From contig CAVVVP010000002.1 in assembly GCA_963751695.1 (NCBI GenBank), positions 248,001-312,000 on the forward strand: a DNA stretch of 64,000 nucleotides, read 5' to 3'. Each line of letters opens with the position of its first letter. The stretch's first letter is position 1. The stretch comes from SZUA-22 sp963751695. GTDB taxonomy: Bacteria; Bacteroidota; Ignavibacteria; Ignavibacteriales; Melioribacteraceae. The notes below the pieces were generated by a model. That model had not been told where the DNA came from. It made no database searches and worked only from the letters and a program-made list of their open reading frames with translations. This document shows, piece after piece, positions 56,975-64,000 of the stretch. The position numbers and the translations under genes are program-made.

Positions 56975-57534
56975 AATCCTAGAAGGTCTTTTTGAGACTT
57001 CATAGCATTAATACAAATTTGAATATGGTCATCCAAAGGTATTCCTAGATCCTCTGCCCCATCTTTGATTTCATCTCTATTCACAGCTCTTGCAAATCCT
57101 TTATCTTTCATCTTTTTCTTAACAGATTTAACTTGAACTTCATCAATCGATTTACTTGGTCTAACATAAGTAACCGCTGTAATAAACCCAGCTAATTCAT
57201 CACATGCAAAAAGAGTTTTTTGGAGTTTTGTTTTTCTGGGCACACCTGTATATTCTGCATGAGACATAATCGCGGTTCTGAATTCTTCTGAAAAACCTTG
57301 CCCATCAAGGATTTCATTACCCTTATAGGGGTGTTCCTCAACCGTTGGATATTTTTCATAATCAAAATCATGAAGCAGAGCAACATTTCCCCAAAATTCT
57401 TTATCCTCTCCAAATTCTTCAGCATACTTTATTACACAAGCTTCAACAGCAAATGAATGTTTTAGGAGACTATCACTTTTGGTATATTTTTTTAATATCT
57501 CTAAACACTTATTTCGATCTTTTTCAATTTCCAT
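56971..57534 (-). CDS. HD-domain phosphohydrolase-like protein
   Basis: A 187-residue HD protein: LLKHSFAVEACVIKYAEEF with the first His, VALLHDFDYEKYP with the HD pair (~55), then MSHAEYTGVPRKTKLQKTLFACDELAGF (~105-130, shown in part). These give metal ligands for phosphate ester hydrolysis, such as a nucleotide or nucleic-acid end. It has no signal or membrane part. The ATG at 57534 is preferred over a TTG three codons upstream. It follows nth by a short gap. Confidence 0.8.
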   Translation of the reverse strand: MEIEKDRNKCLEILKKYTKSDSLLKHSFAVEACVIKYAEEFGEDKEFWGNVALLHDFDYEKYPTVEEHPYKGNEILDGQGFSEEFRTAIMSHAEYTGVPRKTKLQKTLFACDELAGFITAVTYVRPSKSIDEVQVKSVKKKMKDKGFARAVNRDEIKDGAEDLGIPLDDHIQICINAMKSQKDLLGL

Positions 57535-57551
57535 AATCTTCAACCAATTTA

Positions 57552-58190
57552 TTATATATTTTTACTTGGGCAATCTGATGAAATAATACAATCTAGGCAA
57601 TTTGGTCTTCTCGCAATACAAACTTTTCTGCCATGTGATATAAACCAATGTGTAAAATTCACCCAATCTTTTTGTGGAACAATTTCTTTTAACTTCATCT
57701 CAATTTTTACTGGATCTTTTGTTGAAACAAATCCAAGAAGATTTGTTATTCGAATTACGTGAGTATCAACAGCAATTGCTGGAATTCCAAAAGCATTTCC
57801 AGCGACGACTGAGGCAGTTTTCCGACCGACACCGGGTAGTTTAGTCAATTCATCGAAATCCTTTGGGACTTTTCCTTTGTAATCGTCTACTAATTGTGCA
57901 CAGCAACCTTTGATACTTTTTGTTTTTTGTTTATAGAAACCCGTTGAGAAGATGGCTTTTTCAATTTCAGAACTTGAGGCATTTACAAAATCCTTTGGAT
58001 TTTTCAATTTCTTAAATAAATCTTTGGTGACAAGGTTAACTCTAGCATCGGTGCATTGGGCAGATAGTATTGTTGCTATTAAAAGTTGGAAAGGTGATTT
58101 AAAGTTGAGCTGGGATTTCACATCTGGATACTCTTTTCCCAATTTCGAAAGAATTCTTTTTATTCTATTTTTTTCTTTATTATTGCTCAT
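57552..58190 (-). CDS. nth: Endonuclease III
   Basis: A 212-residue DNA glycosylase/AP lyase of base excision repair that removes oxidised pyrimidines. Helix-hairpin-helix LPGVGRKTASVVAGNAFG (~112-130, catalytic Lys), AVDTHVIRITNLLG (catalytic Asp, ~140), and a C-terminal [4Fe-4S] cluster C-x6-C-x2-C-x5-C (CIARRPNCLDCIISSDC). Its start overlaps the ferredoxin stop by 11 bp. Confidence 0.94.
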   Translation of the reverse strand: MSNNKEKNRIKRILSKLGKEYPDVKSQLNFKSPFQLLIATILSAQCTDARVNLVTKDLFKKLKNPKDFVNASSSEIEKAIFSTGFYKQKTKSIKGCCAQLVDDYKGKVPKDFDELTKLPGVGRKTASVVAGNAFGIPAIAVDTHVIRITNLLGFVSTKDPVKIEMKLKEIVPQKDWVNFTHWFISHGRKVCIARRPNCLDCIISSDCPSKNI

Positions 58191-58500
58191 TTTTAAACAT
58201 CAATCGCTTAACCGGTTTATTATTAACTAAATGCGATTTTACAATTTCTTCTACATCTTTAGGTTTTAATCCTTTATACCAGACGCCTTCTGGATAGACA
58301 ACCGCAACAGGACCATGTTTGCAATTCCCTAAACAACCAGCCGAATTAGCTCTAATCACTTCAGAAAATTTAAGCTCTTTAAGATGTTCTTTAAATTTCT
58401 TTTTTATTTTTGATGAGTTTGACCTTCCGCAGCTTTTCTTTTTTTCATCTTTACTTCTCGCATACTCACAAATGAATATATGTTTTTTGTATTCTTTCAT
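58180..58500 (-). CDS. Thioredoxin-like (2Fe-2S) ferredoxin
   Basis: A 106-residue protein of the (2Fe-2S) ferredoxin domain type: IFICEYARSKDEKKKSCG with Cys about 12 apart, and SAGCLGNCKHGPVAVVYPEG with the other two Cys in C-x3-C (~65-70), ending VWYKGLKPKDVEEIV. It should carry a 2Fe-2S cluster like the NuoE/shethna-type ferredoxin and pass electrons. It is upstream of nth and could be its redox partner or unrelated. Confidence 0.85.
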   Translation of the reverse strand: MKEYKKHIFICEYARSKDEKKKSCGRSNSSKIKKKFKEHLKELKFSEVIRANSAGCLGNCKHGPVAVVYPEGVWYKGLKPKDVEEIVKSHLVNNKPVKRLMFKNEQ

Positions 58501-58529
58501 TTCTATTTCTTTCTCAACTAATTAAGATG

Positions 58530-59513
58530 TTACCAAAGGTGATGAACTTGATCCTCAATATACTTTTCATAAATCGCTTTAACTTTTGTCATTGTCTCAC
58601 CAGAAAAATCTTCAACATCTGATGCAGATATATTCCCTTCAACTTGACTGATGTTCTTTGCACCAGGAATTGCACATGTAACAGCTTCTGACATTAAGAT
58701 CCATTTCAATGCAAACTGAACCATACTTAGATTTTCAGGACATATTGATTTCAACTCTTCAACAGCTTGAAGGCTAATTTCATAGTCCACGCCTGAAAAT
58801 GTCTCTCCCTTATCAAATGCTTCACCGTTTCTATTAAACTTCCTATGATCATCATCCTCAAACTTGGAGGAATAAGAAAGTTTGCCGGTTAGCATCCCAG
58901 ATGCCAATGGAACTCTTGCCAAGATTCCAACTTCCTTAAGCATCGTTTGTTCAAACAACAATTCCATTGGACGGTGTCTGAACATATTGAAAATTATTTG
59001 AATCGTCTGCACATTTTGAAACTCAATTGCTTTCAGTGCTTCTTCAACTTTCTCAACGCTAACGCCATAGAATTTAATTTTTCCATCTTTCACAAGTTCA
59101 TCTAAGTATCCAAATACTTCTGGCATGTAATAAACTTCGGTTGGAGGACAGTGTAACTGCAGAAGATCAATGCAATCTGTTTCCAGATTCTTTATATTAG
59201 TCTCAACAAATGAGGTTAAGTTCTTTCTGTTATATCCTGCAGCTGTGTGTGGATTCAATTTTCGACCGGCCTTTGTAGCTATAATTATTTGCTCACTTCT
59301 AGCTTTTTTAAGCTTAGCTAAAAGTTGTTCGCTTCTACCATCACCGTACACATCGGCAGTATCAAAGAAATTTATTCCTAGATCAACAGCTTTATGAAGT
59401 GCTTCAAGAGAGTTTTTATCATCGACAGTGCCCCAAGTTCCACCAATTGCCCATGAACCGAAACTGATCTCAGAAACTTCCCAACCAGTTCTACCTAATT
59501 TCCTGTATTTCAT
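58530..59513 (-). CDS. Aldo/keto reductase
   Basis: A 327-residue NADPH-dependent oxidoreductase with a TIM barrel. The tetrad is present: NFFDTADVYGDGRSE (Asp, Tyr ~50-55), IIATKAGRK (Lys ~80), and DLLQLHCPP (His ~120). GVSVEKVEEALKA and the C-terminal AIPGAKNISQVEGN NADPH region are typical of the AKR11/12-type. The substrate is an unidentified aldehyde or ketone. It ends 29 bp before the ferredoxin gene and is downstream of tRNA-Glu. Confidence 0.9.
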   Translation of the reverse strand: MKYRKLGRTGWEVSEISFGSWAIGGTWGTVDDKNSLEALHKAVDLGINFFDTADVYGDGRSEQLLAKLKKARSEQIIIATKAGRKLNPHTAAGYNRKNLTSFVETNIKNLETDCIDLLQLHCPPTEVYYMPEVFGYLDELVKDGKIKFYGVSVEKVEEALKAIEFQNVQTIQIIFNMFRHRPMELLFEQTMLKEVGILARVPLASGMLTGKLSYSSKFEDDDHRKFNRNGEAFDKGETFSGVDYEISLQAVEELKSICPENLSMVQFALKWILMSEAVTCAIPGAKNISQVEGNISASDVEDFSGETMTKVKAIYEKYIEDQVHHLW

Positions 59514-59600
59514 AATAATTTATGTTTTGTGACAAAATTGTTAAGGGAGTCAAACTCACTGTAAATTTTTTCTTCTATTAAAAGTTAGCAAGTGAGTTAG

Positions 59601-59673
59601 TAGCGCGTACGGGGTTCGAACCCGTGTTACCGGCGTGAGAGGCCAGCGTCCTAGACCACTAGACGAACGCGCC
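59601..59673 (-). tRNA. tRNA-Glu(CTC)
   Basis: The 73-nt minus-strand cloverleaf begins GGCGCGTTCGTCTAGTGG and ends with ACGCGCT plus discriminator A. Acceptor arms pair (GGCGCGT/ACGCGCT, one G-T). The anticodon stem-loop CTGGC-CTCTCAC-GCCGG reads CTC for GAG codons. The T arm has GGTTCGAACCCC. No encoded CCA. It is followed downstream by the aldo/keto reductase. Confidence 0.96.
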
Positions 59674-59978
59674 ATTACTGGGCTTCAGCGATTTTCAATG
59701 ATTTTTCGGAAACCGATAAAACTTCGATTGACTGCTCATTTGACTAGTCAAAATTAGAAATCTATAGTCAAAAAACAAGTCAATTTTCTGAGCTGAAATT
59801 CACCAATTAAAGAACTAAAATATAATAAAGAAAAGCCCCATCGATAAACCTTGAGAGTTTGCGATCTCTCATAAATTCAATAAGGCTATTACTGAAAACA
59901 TTTTATTATCGCAAGAATCATTTAAGGTTTGATCTCAACTTAAGGAATTTGATTAATTATGTCAATTGCCCACTTGCT
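59674..59978. other. Intergenic region upstream of tRNA-Glu with a palindrome
   Basis: The 305-bp gap has no gene. Visible structures are the perfect 14-bp palindrome TTTGACTAGTCAAA at 59739-59752 (about 66 bp before the tRNA 5' end), further GTCAA copies nearby, and a TGAGAG/CTCTCA hairpin at 59852-59871. They might be operators or terminators; I cannot assign them. Confidence 0.4.
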
Positions 59979-61076
59979 TTACTTCATCAACACCATTTTT
60001 TTAGTTTCTACAAAATCACCAGCCTGAATCTTATAAAAATATACTCCGCTTGTTAAGTTTGTTGCATTAAATTCTACTTCATAGTTACCTACTTGTTGAT
60101 CTTTGTTAATTAGTTCCGATACTTCTCTTCCCAATACATCAAATACTTTTAGCGAGACATAATTTTGTTCTGGAAGTGAGTAACTAATTTTTGTTGTAGG
60201 GTTGAATGGGTTGGGGTAGTTTTGTTTAAGCTGAAATTCTCTAAAAACAGTTGGTAAATTCTGTTCTAATCCTGTTGTGAAATTTTTAAAAACATACTCT
60301 AACCCTGCAGCAAAAGCGGTTGGATAAGTGTTTTCATAATCACTATCGGTGTATTCTATGGAATCAAACTGTAACCAAGGATATTGAGCATCTTTTATAG
60401 CCGTGATCATTTTGTTGCAAGTATATCTATTATTAGATGTTGAGAAAGAAAAATGAAGTTTTTTATTCAACTTATTTTTCGGAAAATCATCATTATTAAT
60501 CGTGTTAATGATATAGTTATTAAAACTTCCGGGAGAGTCTGTAGCAATAAAATTTTCAAATAAAGAGGTTTCTGTATCTTCCAGAAAAAGAGTCATAAGT
60601 ACAATACCTGCCTCACTACCTCTTCCAATAAATGTTCTGGAAGAATTGTTTGTGTAATTATCGTCCACATATGAGGACATGTCCTTGAAAATATCATAAT
60701 ATTTTTGAAAGGCCCCATAATTTGCATCAACATTAAGGTGTTCTTCTAAAGTTACTATCACTACATTTGAATCTAGAATCTCTTCTGCAGCAGTAATAAC
60801 TTTTTCAAATTCATCCTTTGCAACTCTCCAATGTTGCTCAGTAAAATCTATCAGATAGATTGCCGGAAGGTTATTTACTTTGTTAAATGAGCTAGGTAAA
60901 TATATTTTTCCATTTATATCTGTTCCATTGGAAGAAAAAGTAAACGTATCAATTTTTGCTTCTTGTGTATCTTTAGAAGATTCATTTTTATCAATTCCAC
61001 CAATTGATAACGACATTGTTCCCATTAATAGCATAAACCCAATTATAAATTTCATTTTGAAGATTCCTTTATTCAT
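59979..61076 (-). CDS. Secreted esterase-like protein with T9SS type A sorting domain
   Basis: A 365-residue protein. The signal peptide spans the first ~25 residues (IGFMLLMGTMSLSIGG). Residues ~45-255 look like an alpha/beta-hydrolase of the EstD/Fes type (LPAIYLIDFTEQHW, and FIGRGSEAGIVLM with a Ser in a divergent elbow GSEAG, ~150). The final ~85 residues are a T9SS domain (FQLKQNYPNPFNPTTKISYS, VFDVLGREV, SGVYFYKIQAGDF, TKKMVLMK). It should be exported by T9SS and act at the surface, if the hydrolase is active. Confidence 0.8.
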   Translation of the reverse strand: MNKGIFKMKFIIGFMLLMGTMSLSIGGIDKNESSKDTQEAKIDTFTFSSNGTDINGKIYLPSSFNKVNNLPAIYLIDFTEQHWRVAKDEFEKVITAAEEILDSNVVIVTLEEHLNVDANYGAFQKYYDIFKDMSSYVDDNYTNNSSRTFIGRGSEAGIVLMTLFLEDTETSLFENFIATDSPGSFNNYIINTINNDDFPKNKLNKKLHFSFSTSNNRYTCNKMITAIKDAQYPWLQFDSIEYTDSDYENTYPTAFAAGLEYVFKNFTTGLEQNLPTVFREFQLKQNYPNPFNPTTKISYSLPEQNYVSLKVFDVLGREVSELINKDQQVGNYEVEFNATNLTSGVYFYKIQAGDFVETKKMVLMK

Positions 61077-61453
61077 TATAAATTAATTAATACAACCCCA
61101 GCTTAATTCGTGATTGATTGTGTAATAAAAATCGTTAGGATTTCATCCTAACCTGACAATATATCCTCTTTGAGCTAAGCTAATCATAATAGGACGTTAT
61201 GTCAAGTAATATCTATTACTAGAAAAAGGGGGATATAAAAAGTTGTGCTACAATTTATACGCACTTCTCTTACTCGATAGTGCCCCCATCGTTTCACGCC
61301 CTATGGGGTGCTTTTCTATTGGAATTTTTGATAAAATGAATTGTGATTCAACTCACAACTAGATTTGACGTATTAATTTATATTGGAATTGTAAATTTTA
61401 CGAACAACTTTAAGGTGAGAAGAACTTGGCTGGGGCTTCTCACCTTTTTTATT
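61077..61453. other. Intergenic region with two hairpins
   Basis: The 377-bp gap has no gene. Hairpin 1 (61280-61311: GTGCCCCCAT with ATGGGGTGC) is followed by TTTT, and hairpin 2 is listed separately as a terminator. The first could terminate plus-strand RNA or be part of a small RNA; no plus-strand gene precedes it. The strong promoter for the esterase gene should also be here, but I see no clear one. Confidence 0.4.
61414..61450. terminator. Intrinsic terminator hairpin
   Basis: The 9-bp stem GGTGAGAAG/CTTCTCACC is followed on the plus strand by TTTTTT. On the minus strand it starts ten bases past the stop of the membrane protein at 61454. It serves that gene, or a plus-strand transcript, where its T-run is stronger. 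Confidence 0.75.
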
Positions 61454-61834
61454 TTACTTCATTAACATCAGCTTCTTTGTTCTCCACCAATAGATTATAA
61501 ACATCACTGCTGGTATTAACCAAATAGAAAAAGCAATTCCAGCCCTCGGTGATTCCCAAAATATCTGGACTAGAGATGAGACAACTATTCCAATCAGTGC
61601 TAAGAACCCCCCAGCTCCCTCCCAACGCCAGGCCAAGAGGATACCAATCTGAGCTAAAAAGAAAAATATCATAGTTGCTAATTGAGGTAGGGTGGTGTCA
61701 AGCTGACCACCGTTAGATAGCATATTTGAGAGAAATAAAAAAAACAATAGTATAACAAGCAGTGTTCCGAAAATTCTAGCAGTCCATTTAAGAACTATTA
61801 GTCCCCGTGATGAAACTTCTGCCCCTACTTCCAT
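61454..61834 (-). CDS. Small four-helix membrane protein, DUF7670-like
   Basis: A 126-residue integral membrane protein with four hydrophobic spans (FGTLLVILLFFLFLSNML, MIFFFLAQIGILLAW, GFLALIGIVVSSLVQIF, and FSIWLIPAVMFIIYWW). The W-E-G-A-G and WESPRAG loops are typical of a small DUF family found widely. The start has GAGGTGAGCC just upstream. The end RTKKLMLMK echoes the TKKMVLMK end of T9SS cargos on both sides. Function unknown; it may be co-transcribed with the gene at 61864. Confidence 0.68.
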   Translation of the reverse strand: MEVGAEVSSRGLIVLKWTARIFGTLLVILLFFLFLSNMLSNGGQLDTTLPQLATMIFFFLAQIGILLAWRWEGAGGFLALIGIVVSSLVQIFWESPRAGIAFSIWLIPAVMFIIYWWRTKKLMLMK

Positions 61835-61863
61835 GGCTCACCTCATAATATTGTATAATTTAC

Positions 61864-62394
61864 TTACTTCATCAACACCATTTTCTTAGTTTGAACAAAA
61901 TCCTCAGCTTGTATTCTATATATATAAATCCCACTTGCCATGCTTGACGCATTAAAGCCTACCTCATAGTTCCCAGCACTCTGTAAGTAATCAACCAAAG
62001 TAATTACAGCTTCTCCCAGTATATTGTAGACAATAATCTTGACTTTGCTCTCTTTTGGTAGCGCATATCTAATCGTCGTGGTAGGATTAAATGGATTGGG
62101 GTAGTTCTGATATAGCTCATACTGTTTTGGTACTTCCAACATCCACCTATCTTCAACATCTGTTATTGTCTGAGAGTATTGTTGCCAAAAGCCGATATTG
62201 ATTTTCTGCAAGGGATTATTAATACTTCCAATAGTTGACTGACCAACGGTTGACGATATAGTATTTGTACCATTAGATATAATTACTGCACCATTTCCAA
62301 AGACATAATTTTTGAGTTGAACTTGAGCATCAAGAGGAGAACACCAGAGACCACATATTATCAATACCAATATTATTTGATTTATTCTTTTCAT
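61864..62394 (-). CDS. Small secreted protein with T9SS type A sorting domain
   Basis: A 176-residue protein. Signal peptide at ~1-23 (IILVLIICGLWCSPLDAQ). A short region ~24-90 carries YVFGNGAVIISNGTNTI and STVGQSTIGSINN. The last 80 residues are a T9SS domain (YELYQNYPNPFNPTTTIRYA, VYNILGEAV, SGIYIYRIQAEDF, TKKMVLMK) nearly the same as in the esterase-like gene. The cargo part is small and unrecognised. It lies 1 bp after the repeat protein gene and is likely in its operon. Confidence 0.8.
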   Translation of the reverse strand: MKRINQIILVLIICGLWCSPLDAQVQLKNYVFGNGAVIISNGTNTISSTVGQSTIGSINNPLQKINIGFWQQYSQTITDVEDRWMLEVPKQYELYQNYPNPFNPTTTIRYALPKESKVKIIVYNILGEAVITLVDYLQSAGNYEVGFNASSMASGIYIYRIQAEDFVQTKKMVLMK

Positions 62395-62395
62395 C

Positions 62396-64000
62396 TTAGT
62401 TACCCATTAAATTTCTTTGTTTGTCAGCTCGTTGTTCTTCCAATCTTATTCTGTCTCTTTCAGCATCTTCTTGTTCCCAACGGATTCTTTCTTCTTCCAT
62501 TCTCTGATCTTCTTCTATTCTTATCCTCTCCATCTCAGCTCTTTGTTCTTCCATACGAACCCTTTCTTGGTCAAACTCTTCACTATAATTAATACCCATC
62601 GTGGCTGGTAATCCAAATGCCTTTGGATGAATGTACTTTCCTCGTTCCTCTGTTTTTTTTATCTCTTCTAACGGGATGCGGTTAGCAATAGCAAAAGCAT
62701 CTTGTCTAATTCCGGTGACTTGCCAACTCACTTCAATATTTGGCATGTTAGTTTTTATTGAAAATCTATTGTTGCTGACCTTCTGAGATACAATTGCTTG
62801 GGCAAACTCACCAATTACAGTCAACTGATAACGAAAATCTTTATTTAATGCCTCAAACCATTCTGGTAATTCAACACTCGCATTTCCATTATTATCAGTA
62901 ATCACATTCCCATTATAGATATTCATCATATCTGGACTTTCAACAAAGGAGTGATAGAGATTTTTGTTAGTAGGATCTAAGGGGTGATCAATTTTAAATG
63001 ACCCTGCACCTTTACTGAGTGTACCGCTTACATTGACATTACCATCAAACCACCCAGCCCAACCACTTGTACTCCTACCATAGATCCCTTTTCCTGCCCC
63101 AGTATGGATTCCAGCCACCGCAGAACCAGTGCTGCTGGAACTTACTCCTTGGACTCCATCAATTTTGTGTCCTAATATTCCATAATTTCCACTATCATAA
63201 TGCTGACCAACCACCCCAAGACCATTTGTCTCCAAGGCAACTCCTTGAACGCCATATCCGTCAATACCGCTGGCATACGCATAAACTCCTCTACCATATT
63301 GACTCGCAGAACTAAAAAATCCCCCATAACTCGTATTATTATTTGTACTTGTAGCAATTCCCTGAACGCCCTTTCCTTTATCCCCCCTTGTAGAGCCATA
63401 AACCCCTACTCCATTTACGTTGGTTGCCTCACCATGAACTCCAAGGCCAACACCACCTGTTGCCCGTCCATATACTCCTCTACCAGATTCACCTTCTGCG
63501 TGAAAATATCCACCATAATTCGTGACAGTTCCATTATTTGTTGCCCAGCCTAAAACTCCTATGCCATAATCACCAACCGACTTAAAATATCCTCCATAGG
63601 TATTTCCTGCGGCATCCGAACTATTTGCTTCACCAAACACCCCCCCCAATATCCCCTACAGCATATATTGAATAATAGTTATCACCTTCTCCTCCAACAC
63701 TTAGCAGTGATTGTGGATCACTTGTACCGATGCCTACATTACCACCATAAGGATTTAGTGTTAAGTCCCCACCATTAGTCTCATTGTAATTCTGAAGTCT
63801 TAGATCATCATCACTATTATCATACCATAAATAACTCTTAAAATTATTTCCTTCATAAAAAGACAAAAACACATCTTGTCCAGCTGGAGCAGACAAAGAT
63901 AATTGACCTCTTGCTGTCACTGGTGATCCATGTATATGCAAGTGGGTAGATGGTGAAGTTGTCTTTACACCCACATTGCCATTACTAGCAACAAACACAC
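62396..64000 (-). CDS. Repeat-rich surface/tail-like protein, frameshifted and cut at right edge
   Basis: A protein of at least 530 residues that begins outside the window. The N-terminal visible part has NVGVKTTSPSTHLHIHG and GGNVGIGTSDPQSLLSVGG, as in trimeric tail-fibre and head-domain-like repeats. Then come ~20-residue glycine/tyrosine-rich repeats, GVYGRATGGVGLGVHGEA, GGYFKSVGDYGIGVLGWA. A conserved domain follows (KIDHPLDPTNKNLYHSFVES, ~200 residues) and the end is a coiled coil rich in E/R/Q (RMEEQRAEMERIRIEED). The frame breaks in a run of eight C's (63640-63647); seven would make one frame. No T9SS domain is visible at the C-terminus. Confidence 0.78.

Noticed and set aside
59601..59673. 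tRNA-Glu as an integration site with an adjacent mobile element
   Set aside because: I saw no integrase and no repeat of the tRNA 3' end in the flanking sequence.
62396..64000. Phage tail fibre from a prophage
   Set aside because: No phage structural or integrase genes are nearby, and the neighbours are T9SS cargo genes; the repeats are also common in secreted proteins of this bacterial group.
1..64000. CRISPR array, insertion sequence or rRNA operon
   Set aside because: No regular spaced repeats, transposase frames with flanking inverted repeats, or rRNA-like sequence were seen.

Overview
The window is A+T-rich bacterial chromosome with dense, mostly minus-strand operons. Its gene content points to the Bacteroidota/Chlorobi assemblage, most likely an Ignavibacteria- or Kapabacteria-like lineage. 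The support is a type IX secretion system (T9SS) sortase PorU with PorV, several proteins with T9SS type A C-terminal sorting domains, three PorV/PorQ-family barrels, a DUF5683 protein, bacillithiol synthesis (BshC) and bacterial microcompartment (BMC) shell proteins. The lineage is an inference; the genes are read directly.

Layout. 1-5.8 kb: the start of a DNA methyltransferase cut by the left edge, a double-GNAT acetyltransferase, a secreted barrel-like protein, uvrC and an NhaC-type antiporter. 5.9 kb: an SRP RNA gene that protein-only annotation would miss. 6-12.8 kb: a minus-strand operon of lipoprotein, T9SS cargo, two PorV paralogs, a FemAB-like GNAT and a glycosyltransferase. 13-17.8 kb: a surface-glycan or glycolipid operon (flippase-like protein, two membrane GT2 enzymes, polysaccharide deacetylase, M50 protease). 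17.9-21.3 kb: a plus-strand SGNH hydrolase, a small membrane protein and bshC. 21.3-27 kb: aroA, trmH, a solitary HicB-like protein, deoC with a long N-terminal extension, folD, an orphan DNA methyltransferase and a YmdB-type phosphodiesterase. 27-35 kb: a DEDDh exonuclease/GIY-YIG fusion, htpG, a zinc-ribbon membrane protein, and the ybbR-tmk-S41 protease-TauE operon. 35-39 kb: two BMC-H shell genes with their own promoter-like site and terminator, a frameshifted ruvX, and relA/spoT. 39-42.4 kb: upp, a CoA-disulfide-reductase-like enzyme and der. 42.4-55.7 kb: the porU-porV locus with an inactive-looking M6 protease homologue, a very large protease-like/TolB/barrel protein, DUF5683 and a MauE/thioredoxin-like protein. 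55.8-59.7 kb: a membrane protein, an HD-domain protein, nth, a 2Fe-2S ferredoxin, an aldo/keto reductase and tRNA-Glu(CTC). 60-64 kb: T9SS-sorted proteins and a repeat-rich protein cut by the right edge.

How the parts fit. PorU and PorV provide the export and attachment machinery for proteins with T9SS C-terminal domains, of which four lie in the window. The two BMC-H proteins and the extended DeoC are consistent with a sugar-phosphate-processing microcompartment whose other parts lie outside the window. BshC and the CoADR-like enzyme suggest low-molecular-weight thiol redox metabolism.

Most unusual observations: a BMC-H protein with a roughly 165-residue charged tail ending in a small helical module; two genes that appear to initiate at ATT codons sharing one base with the preceding stop; an M6 protease homologue without its zinc site; a recent in-frame 360-bp duplication in a lipoprotein gene; and two homopolymer frameshifts (ruvX and the right-edge repeat protein) that may be assembly errors or real.
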